A stretch of 49,539 bases of DNA from contig CAYMUW010000023.1 in the NCBI GenBank assembly GCA_964393865.1, forward strand, positions 1 through 49,539, read 5' to 3'. The notes below the pieces were generated by a model that was given only the letters and a program-made list of their open reading frames with translations, was not told where the DNA came from and ran no database searches. The number at the start of each line of letters is the position of its first letter. Position 1 is the stretch's first letter. This DNA is from Suilimivivens sp964393865 (GTDB taxonomy: Bacteria > Bacillota > Clostridia > Lachnospirales > Lachnospiraceae). Position numbers and translations under genes: made by a program. This document shows, piece by piece, positions 43,836-49,539 of the stretch.

Positions 43836-44321
43836 TTACTTCGCTACTGGTATAAGTACGTCCCCTACGGACGTAATATTACTGTCGAAGGTAACCCTTA
43901 CGTTTGCATCCAGCGGACGATAAACATAAGGAACCCTGTCATAGTCAACAATCACCGCCGGTCTCATCAGCCTCACTGCCATTTGATACGCCAGCTTATG
44001 AAGCGCCTGCTGGGAAGCTTGAATATCTCCGGGTATCGCACCTGCCATCAACTGCCTGCACTGGGACAGTGTGATGGGGCAGAACCGTTTACTGGTTCTC
44101 CCCCGCATCTTTTCCTTAAGTTCTAAGGTAATCTTCCCGATGTTATGATTATATATACATATCCGGTACTTTTCTCTCTCATCCACGCCGTTTTCGTTGT
44201 CCATGTAGCAGCTATTCTCATAATCGTCAAAATACAGGCTTCTGATATTATAAAAACCGTTTCCCGCCACATGCACATCCTTCTGCGCAATTGCGCTTAT
44301 CTTAGCATCTTCAATCAGTGC
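43836..44321 (-). pseudogene. Remnant of a VTC-domain (polyphosphate polymerase-like) protein
   Basis: The frame is open from 44321, after TAA at 44324-44322. It contains FYNIRSLYFDDYENSCYM, ITLELKEKMRGRTSKR and VDYDRVPYVYRPLDANVRV, which form the basic tunnel of VTC domains. The N-terminal RHExKY-type strand is missing, as is the last third with its EVKYD and FSKY motifs; only about 160 of roughly 240 residues remain. The end joins directly to the DUF4956 remnant, so one deletion probably removed the 3' end of this gene and the 5' end of the next. Known: VTC and DUF4956 genes are commonly neighbours of CotH kinase genes; no CotH is found here. Confidence 0.8.
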
Positions 44322-44373
44322 TTAAATCCATTACTTATTATAAGATATGATTGGCAAAAAAGCAACCTCTACT

Positions 44374-45399
44374 TTATGGCTGTCCGTAAACCTGAAGCTC
44401 TTCGGCAATCAGCTCTGCATGATGATCCCACGATTCATAGCCTTCCTGCCTACGCCTGTCGGGAAGCTTGCCTGTCTTCACAAGATATTCTCCAAGGTAA
44501 TCGGAAAATTTGCAGCTCCCCCAATAGTTTAAATGAGAGGTGTCGTTAAAATCCCGCTCAAAATCCAGTCCCATCTCATCATAATAATCATTGAAATCAA
44601 TGAAAGCAACGTCCTCCTGACGGGCAATCTGCGCAATACTGTTATACGTCTTTTTTTCATCTGCAGACATCGGATAGGGTGCTACCATGAAAATCAGCTC
44701 ACTTCCCTGTTCCTTTGTATAAGCTATAATTTTTCTTAAATACTCCTCCGACTTGGATGTCAGTCCGCCGCTTTCCGTCTCCGATATTTCCTGCCTCTTT
44801 TGCGGCCATATACTCCAATAAGGCGTATAGCCCTTAAAGGCGGCCTTATCTTCAATATCCCAGAAAAAGTTTTCAAAATCCTCCTTCTCTAAATCATCAT
44901 ATCTGTTGTGATACACAGCAAAGGAAGGAAAATATTGCGAAAGCTTAGACGGCTCTATACTTGCCATCAGCATTTCCAGCTTATTCATAGAAAACCGCAT
45001 CCCGTAAATATTCTCCGCCATCCACTTGTACTGATAATCCTCCTTAAATTTTGCCGGTGCATACAAATCCAGCACCACCACCTTCGGCTTTTGATATTTA
45101 TATACCTCACGCAGATAATAATATGTCATCCAAAGAGGCTGCTCCGCACCGCTGTAATCATATGCCGCTATTCCGTATTTTTCCCAGAGAAGCGCAGTAT
45201 TTACATTACAGTGAATATGACTGGTCCCCATCATCACCGCATCTATCGTATCTTCCGGCTGCCAATACAGCCCATCCTGCTGGTCTATCCCATGACCGGA
45301 CTTGATGCTCAGTACGCTGGATACCAGATAAATACTAACCAGAAACAGTGCCAAAAAGCCCAGCCGGATCATATTTTTCCTTGTCAAAAACTTTCTCAT
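44374..45399 (-). CDS. SGNH-type O-acyltransferase partner protein (second pair)
   Basis: About 341 residues from ATG 45399, which has GGAGGAG directly upstream. A basic start and a membrane helix (MIRLGFLALFLVSIYLVSSV) lead to an extracellular domain. MMGTSHIHCN (about 58) is block I with the nucleophile Ser, and FNDTSHLNYWG (about 285) is the Asp/His block of the AlgX/DltD-like group. In between, VVVLDLYAPAKF and LIFMVAPYPMS resemble SGNH core strands. Catalytic residues look complete. It lies 41 bases after its MBOAT partner. It differs clearly from the first SGNH protein at 28038-29159, so the two pairs probably modify different positions or glycans. Confidence 0.83.
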   Translation of the reverse strand: MRKFLTRKNMIRLGFLALFLVSIYLVSSVLSIKSGHGIDQQDGLYWQPEDTIDAVMMGTSHIHCNVNTALLWEKYGIAAYDYSGAEQPLWMTYYYLREVYKYQKPKVVVLDLYAPAKFKEDYQYKWMAENIYGMRFSMNKLEMLMASIEPSKLSQYFPSFAVYHNRYDDLEKEDFENFFWDIEDKAAFKGYTPYWSIWPQKRQEISETESGGLTSKSEEYLRKIIAYTKEQGSELIFMVAPYPMSADEKKTYNSIAQIARQEDVAFIDFNDYYDEMGLDFERDFNDTSHLNYWGSCKFSDYLGEYLVKTGKLPDRRRQEGYESWDHHAELIAEELQVYGQP

Positions 45400-45440
45400 G
45401 GCTCCTCCAATCAGGATAATCCATTTTTCTTCATGGACAT

Positions 45441-46865
45441 CTAAAACTGCATATAAATAAACTGCTCCGCATGATAACCCGGCCCATACATTCCAAACAC
45501 AAAAATTGCAATAATCAGCAGATAAAAAATCAAATACCGCACTGAATTTTGTTTCTGCTGGATCAAAAAAGGAAGATGCATCCCCTTTCGGCTGCACAAT
45601 TCATCCACATACCATATCAGCAGAATACTGATACAGATCACTGCCACCTCCACATAACTGAGCCGCAGCATAATCCAGAAACCCTTCCATTGTGCCGGAT
45701 GAAAGCCCGTCGTCAGCATACGGGAAATATACAGCCACGCATGAGAAAGGTCCTCCGCCCGAAAGAATATCCACGCAAAGGCTACTGCTGCAAATGTCAG
45801 GATACGACTTCCCTGAAGCCTTTTTCCCCTTTTTTGAAGCAATCCGTCAAATACGGAATATAATCCATGCAAGACTCCCCATACCACAAAATGAAGCCCC
45901 GCACCATGCCACATGCCGCAGACCAGAAAGACAATCATGGTATTGATATATTTCCTGAAAACGCCTTTTCTGTTTCCGCCAAGCGGAATATAGAGATAAT
46001 CCTTGAGCCAGCAGCTTAGAGAAATATGCCACCTGCGCCAAAATTCCGTAATACTTTCCGCCTGATAGGGCGCCTTGAAATTCTGTGTCAGCTCGATACC
46101 AAATATTCTGGCGCATCCCACGGCAATATAGGAATATCCTGCGAAATCACAATAAATCTGCATGGTATAAAAGAAAGCTCCCGCCGCCAGGCCAAAGCTG
46201 TCAAACGCCTCTGCATTTCCAAAAATAACACCCACCAGCACAGCAAGCCTGTCGGCTACCACCATTTTCATAAAATAGCCCCATAGTATATAGGTAAAGG
46301 CGGTAGAAAGCCTTCCTCTGTTCCAAAATTTAATTTCATCCAGCCTTTTCAACTGAGGAAGAAAATCTCCTTCCCTCTCAATCGGCCCACTGACCAGCTT
46401 TGCAAAAAAAGCAAAATAACACCCAAGAAACCAGAAATTCCTTTCTGCCCCGCTTTTTCCCCGCACAATATCAGCCAGATATCCTATTACCTGAAATAAA
46501 TAGAAGGATAGACCCACCGGCATTACCAGATTTTTCAGTATTCCCTCCGGCAACGTTTCCGCTAAACCAAGCCACCTCAGCAAAATATCTGAATATTTAA
46601 ATACACACAAGGCCAAAACACAGACGGTGATTGCCAATACCGCTATGCCTCTGCTCTTTCTCTCCGAATGATTCCTTTGTGCCCTTTCAATCCATAATCC
46701 GGCTGCCCAGCCTAAAACCGATACCACCAACAGTACTGCCAGCGCACGAACATCAATATGCGCACAAAACACATAGCTGGAAAGAAGCAGAACTGCCGGA
46801 CGCCACTTGATCGGCAGACGAAAAAACAACACTACAACAATTCCAAAAAAAACCGGGAAAAACAT
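45441..46865 (-). CDS. MBOAT family membrane O-acyltransferase (second pair)
   Basis: About 475 residues; ATG 46865 (MFFPVFFGIVVVLFF) is preferred, with CAGGAG 11 bases upstream; GTG at 46871 or 46886 are alternatives. It has about ten membrane helices and the AlgI-type motifs EFWRRWHISLS and CGMWHGAGLHF (about 318) holding the two conserved histidines. Partner of the SGNH protein downstream. The presence of two MBOAT/SGNH pairs in one locus suggests two separate acyl decorations. A possible promoter for this pair lies about 200 bases upstream at 47063-47068. Confidence 0.92.
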   Translation of the reverse strand: MFFPVFFGIVVVLFFRLPIKWRPAVLLLSSYVFCAHIDVRALAVLLVVSVLGWAAGLWIERAQRNHSERKSRGIAVLAITVCVLALCVFKYSDILLRWLGLAETLPEGILKNLVMPVGLSFYLFQVIGYLADIVRGKSGAERNFWFLGCYFAFFAKLVSGPIEREGDFLPQLKRLDEIKFWNRGRLSTAFTYILWGYFMKMVVADRLAVLVGVIFGNAEAFDSFGLAAGAFFYTMQIYCDFAGYSYIAVGCARIFGIELTQNFKAPYQAESITEFWRRWHISLSCWLKDYLYIPLGGNRKGVFRKYINTMIVFLVCGMWHGAGLHFVVWGVLHGLYSVFDGLLQKRGKRLQGSRILTFAAVAFAWIFFRAEDLSHAWLYISRMLTTGFHPAQWKGFWIMLRLSYVEVAVICISILLIWYVDELCSRKGMHLPFLIQQKQNSVRYLIFYLLIIAIFVFGMYGPGYHAEQFIYMQF

Positions 46866-47325
46866 CGACACAAACACTCCTGCCACTCCTATTCAATTTT
46901 ATTATCACGTTCTTCCTTTGCCGCCTGTCTTCTCACCAGAGCTGAATTTCCATATCTGACATTTCACCATCGTCTGCGATATGCAAAAGCAACTCCTATA
47001 AAAGCATGGCTTTAACACAAACCGGTTTCCCTTAAAACCGTTCCCACTGTTTACTAATTATTAGTATAACAAAAAGAAGACCTTTTATAGGTCTCCCTGG
47101 CAAAATTAAGAAAGTCATAAGAAAATATCAAATAATTCTAAATCAGCTTCCGCTTCCATCCCCAATTTCTCAAAAATGCAAGCGCATTTTGCGAATGGTA
47201 CGAGCTGAATTGTTACATATTATACATATTTATATGTATTATTATTCCTTTTTTGTTATTCTAACCAATAGACAGCTTATCAAAAAACTATCCATAATAA
47301 GTCAAAAACGAAGGAGGCATCTATT
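46866..47325. other. Gene-free region with hairpins and candidate promoter
   Basis: No gene is seen in these 460 bases. A minus-strand extended -10 (TGT then TATACT, 47068-47063) could start the MBOAT transcript, with a long leader. AGACC/GGTCT (47078-47082 and 47090-47094) followed on the minus strand by CTTCTTTTT is terminator-like. AAAATGC/GCATTTT near 47173-47190 and ATACAT/ATGTAT near 47222-47239 are further hairpins. AAGGAGG eight bases before ATG 47326 is the recombinase ribosome site. No long inverted repeats typical of an invertible promoter are visible. Confidence 0.5.
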
Positions 47326-48257
47326 ATGAATGCTTTAAAAGACTATATTGAGGAATACATTGAATATTGCAAATACCGGAAACGGCTGGATAACAAAACA
47401 TTGAAGGCTTATCAGATCGACCTGAACCAATACCTGCTTTTTTGCGCAAATCTAAACGACTGCATGTCAAAAAAAACTGTAGATCAATTCATAACTGCAT
47501 TACATAAACAATATAAACCCAAAACTGTCAAGCGAAAAATTGCATGTCTGAAAGCCTTTTTCCATTTCATGGAATATAAGGAATTGCTTAGTGAAAATCC
47601 TTTTTCTAAATTAGATATTCGTTTTCGCGAGGCCAAGCTTCTCCCTAAAACCATTCCTTTTCATTCCATTCAAGCATTTTTATCAACGCTTTACTCACAA
47701 AAGGAACTGGCTGCCTCAAGCTATCAGCTCCGATGCTGCATCCGTGATATTGCTGTTATTGAGCTTTTGTTTGCCACCGGTATGCGGGTATCTGAATTGT
47801 GTTCCCTAAAGCCAATGAATATAGACCTTGAAAATAATACCGTTTTGATCTACGGGAAAGGGGCAAAGGAAAGAATCTTGCAAATCGGGAATCCCGATGT
47901 CATCTCTGCCTTAACTCTGTATCAGGAAACCTTTAAAGAAGATATTGATGCCTGCGGTTACTTCTTCGTAAACAGATTGCAGCACAAATTATCCGATCAG
48001 TCGGTACGCTTTATGATTAACCATTATGCTGGGCTTGCCGGAATTGAGCAGCACATTACTCCTCATATGTTCCGCCACTCCTTCGCCACTCTTTTGCTGG
48101 AGCAGGATGTAGATATCCGGTACATCCAAAGAATGCTGGGCATAGCTCAATCAGTACAACGGAAATCTATACTCACGTTTCCAATGTGAAACAGAAGGAT
48201 ATTTTAGTGAATAAGCATCCGAGGAACTTGATGGTTGTGAATGGAAGGATAATTTAG
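47326..48257 (+). pseudogene. Tyrosine recombinase (XerC/D-like), frameshifted before the catalytic tyrosine
   Basis: An intact SAM-like N-terminal domain (about 1-95) and most of the catalytic domain are present: Arg in ATGMRVSEL (about 152), Lys in YGKGAKER, HMFRHSF (about 247) and DVDIRYIQRMLG. The sequence then reads GGCATAGC where the family has GGCCATAGC (Gly-His-Ser), so one C is missing near 48141. The annotated frame ends at 48189 after 16 wrong residues. In the next frame the correct ending is intact: SISTTEIYTHVSN with the nucleophilic Tyr, then KHPRN, ending at TAG 48257. The unshifted gene would be about 310 residues. Without the repair the protein lacks both the second His and Tyr, and cannot cut DNA. 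Confidence 0.9.
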
Positions 48258-48452
48258 TATTATACTTTATTCATTTAAATTATACTTCCACCTACACATA
48301 GTTCAACTAACCTTTAGTGCCTAACGCACGAATTATTATTCCTTCAAACTATTTTTTATTTAACTATTTCCACCTAACAATATAGATTAATCCCTATATT
48401 ATTTAACAAAATGCCTTTGCTTACCCGAATCCGGCAATTACATAATCTCAAA

Positions 48453-48779
48453 CTACGAACATAACCGGGATATAGCCAAAATTAATCCCGAAGAAGCTAT
48501 ATCACTTAAAACGCTAGTAAAAAAAGTTTCTTTATTCCTTTTTATAAAGCCTTTCAGTCCCGCTTCATCCCTTTTTTGAGTATATTTCATAGCCTCCTTA
48601 GTAACTGTATAGGCATTTTCTGTCGGTGTGAAATACCTTAACCTTTCATTAAGAAGCTGCTGAAGCTCCTCCCAATTTTTATTTTGAAGCACTGCGCCAT
48701 TATCCATAACACTCATAGTGTTGTTATTCCCAAATTGCGCATTTCCTATCTTTGTATTTTCTCCAAAGTTAATTTGCAA
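48453..48779 (-). CDS. Small protein of unknown function with Gly/Asn-rich N-terminus
   Basis: 108 residues, started by TTG at 48779 with GGAGG ten bases before it; that ribosome site lies inside the last codons of the upstream gene. The start reads IGNAQFGNNNTM, a Gly/Asn-rich turn pattern that may form a short beta-helix-like edge. A helical middle (WEELQQLLNERLRYFTPTE) and a C-terminal stretch that could be a weak membrane or hydrophobic helix (VLSDIASSGLILAISRL) follow. Not recognised. It is separated by three bases from the DUF6232-like gene, so the two work together. An ATG at residue 22 is an alternative start. Confidence 0.65.
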   Translation of the reverse strand: MQINFGENTKIGNAQFGNNNTMSVMDNGAVLQNKNWEELQQLLNERLRYFTPTENAYTVTKEAMKYTQKRDEAGLKGFIKRNKETFFTSVLSDIASSGLILAISRLCS

Positions 48780-48782
48780 TTT

Positions 48783-49277
48783 CTATTTTCCTCCACTCAT
48801 TATATTGTTTTCAGTATGACAAGCTTCAATATTGCAATTTTCCATATTTACCTTGTATTCCTTGCCAGAATTGATACAATTTATGATTACATCCATAACT
48901 TCAACTGTAAAATCATGATTACCGCTATGTAAAAAAATTTTCTCACCTGAATTTAGACTTAAAACCAAATACTCGCCTCGCTCCAGATTATTTTCATATG
49001 TTTTATAAATCGACCATGCTCCCAATCCTATGAGTGCCAATCCCACCAAAATCATTATTACATTTTTTAACCCAAAGCACAGCAGCCCCGCCAAAACCAT
49101 AACAAATTGCAGTAAATGATATGGCTCTTTAGGTGCATTAGCTATGCTAATCCTTGAAATATTATTTAACGGCACTATTGATTCGTTATAAATAAATACA
49201 TTTTGTCCGATCTTTAACATTTTTGTGACAATTTTCTCATTTTGATTATTTCCAATGTTTATTCTGGGTTCTTTCAT
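48783..49277 (-). CDS. Membrane protein resembling DUF6232 family, unknown function
   Basis: 164 residues, ATG with AGGAGG upstream. The first 60 residues are soluble and contain KIGQNVFIYNESIVPLNN, then two adjacent hydrophobic segments (LLQFVMVLAGLLCFGL and VIMILVGLALIGLGAWSIY) and a soluble C-terminal half with GEYLVLSLNSGEKIFLHSG. This shape, a beta-rich strand region flanking a helical hairpin, matches DUF6232 proteins as recalled, not verified. The product and its small downstream partner form a two-gene unit next to a broken recombinase; such cassettes are often accessory. Function not determined. Confidence 0.68.
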   Translation of the reverse strand: MKEPRINIGNNQNEKIVTKMLKIGQNVFIYNESIVPLNNISRISIANAPKEPYHLLQFVMVLAGLLCFGLKNVIMILVGLALIGLGAWSIYKTYENNLERGEYLVLSLNSGEKIFLHSGNHDFTVEVMDVIINCINSGKEYKVNMENCNIEACHTENNIMSGGK

Positions 49278-49539
49278 TCCTATTTCCTCCTAGGCACAAT
49301 TTAAGAAAAATATAATATAAATTTCTTGTATTTTAAAATTTTTTTACCAAGTATATCTTTTTTGAATTTAATTCCATTTTGGGGTCACAAAAGTTCATTT
49401 TTTATCATTTTCGACAAATTAAGTGCAAAATTCCCCCATTTAAATACTTTGTCTCTTGTTTCATTTTTTAATATTTTATTATTGGGTAGTGTCAAATAAT
49501 CTATGAAAAAATGAGCCAAAAGAAAAAGGCTCGAATGAA
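49278..49539. other. AT-rich right end of the window, possible mobile-element edge
   Basis: Very AT-rich, without a clear gene. The minus-strand start region of the DUF6232-like gene lies at the left. Near the right end GAGCC (49513-49517) and GGCTC (49528-49532) form a small hairpin, and GGGTAGTGTCAAATAATC (from about 49484) resembles the terminal repeat of some insertion sequences. An ATG at 49511 opens a frame that runs off the window. Too short to decide. Confidence 0.3.

Noticed and set aside
46866..47325. Invertible promoter controlled by the neighbouring recombinase
   Set aside because: No pair of inverted repeats of useful length was found flanking a promoter here; only short local hairpins are visible.
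1..49539. tRNA, rRNA, riboswitch and origin sequences
   Set aside because: No cloverleaf-like or conserved riboswitch core sequences were noticed by eye in the intergenic regions. A covariance-model scan would be decisive.
49484..49539. Insertion sequence end with the start of a transposase
   Set aside because: Only about 55 bases are visible; the repeat resemblance is weak and the open frame has no ribosome site. Recorded as a low-confidence region only.

Overview
The window looks like a chromosome segment of a Gram-positive anaerobe of the class Clostridia, most likely the family Lachnospiraceae. The evidence is moderate GC content, strong AGGAGG-type ribosome binding sites, LCP and GH25 cell-envelope proteins, no outer-membrane genes, and protein families typical of that group (VTC and DUF4956 proteins, acidic type II membrane lysozymes, MBOAT/SGNH pairs). 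This is an inference from gene content; no 16S gene is present. Most of the window is one large surface-polysaccharide locus, transcribed mainly on the minus strand.

Layout. 1-4.2 kb: the 3' part of a chemotaxis receptor, a PrcB-like lipoprotein, an HtrA protease and a family 2 glycosyltransferase (GT2). 4.3-22.9 kb (minus strand): the core synthesis and export cluster. In order of transcription it has dTDP-L-rhamnose genes rfbB, rfbA and rfbC (rfbD is not in the window), a Wzm/Wzt ABC exporter whose ATPase carries a C-terminal sugar-binding-type domain, a fused methyltransferase-kinase resembling the O-antigen chain terminator WbdD, two large GT2 proteins, a phosphoglucomutase, two more GT2 proteins, a polyprenyl-phosphate sugar-1-phosphate transferase and an LCP ligase. 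22.9-25.3 kb: a GH25 lysozyme with a highly acidic tandem-repeat N-terminus. 25.6-27.9 kb: a zinc-ribbon protein, a pair of small DMT transporters and an SGNH-like membrane protein. 28.0-37.5 kb (minus): an operon of an anchored GH78 alpha-L-rhamnosidase, a GT-C-type membrane protein, two further membrane proteins, an MBOAT acyltransferase and its SGNH partner. 37.6-39.2 kb: an FAD oxidoreductase. 39.3-44.3 kb (minus): an intact radical SAM/SPASM gene followed upstream by four consecutive damaged genes. 44.4-46.9 kb: a second SGNH/MBOAT pair. 47.3-49.5 kb: a tyrosine recombinase broken by one missing base, then a two-gene unit of unknown function and AT-rich DNA.

How the genes fit together (inference). 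Phosphoglucomutase and the Rfb enzymes supply dTDP-rhamnose. The sugar transferase primes undecaprenyl phosphate and the GT2 enzymes extend a rhamnose-containing chain. The methyltransferase-kinase may cap the chain end, and Wzt/Wzm may recognise the cap and export the chain. LCP attaches it to the wall, MBOAT/SGNH pairs O-acylate it, and the GH78 and GH25 enzymes remodel it. The most notable observations are the WbdD-like capping module in an apparent Gram-positive locus, the acidic repeat lysozyme, and the row of independent lesions (amber codon, G7 tract, internal deletions, single-base deletion) between about 40.3 and 48.3 kb.
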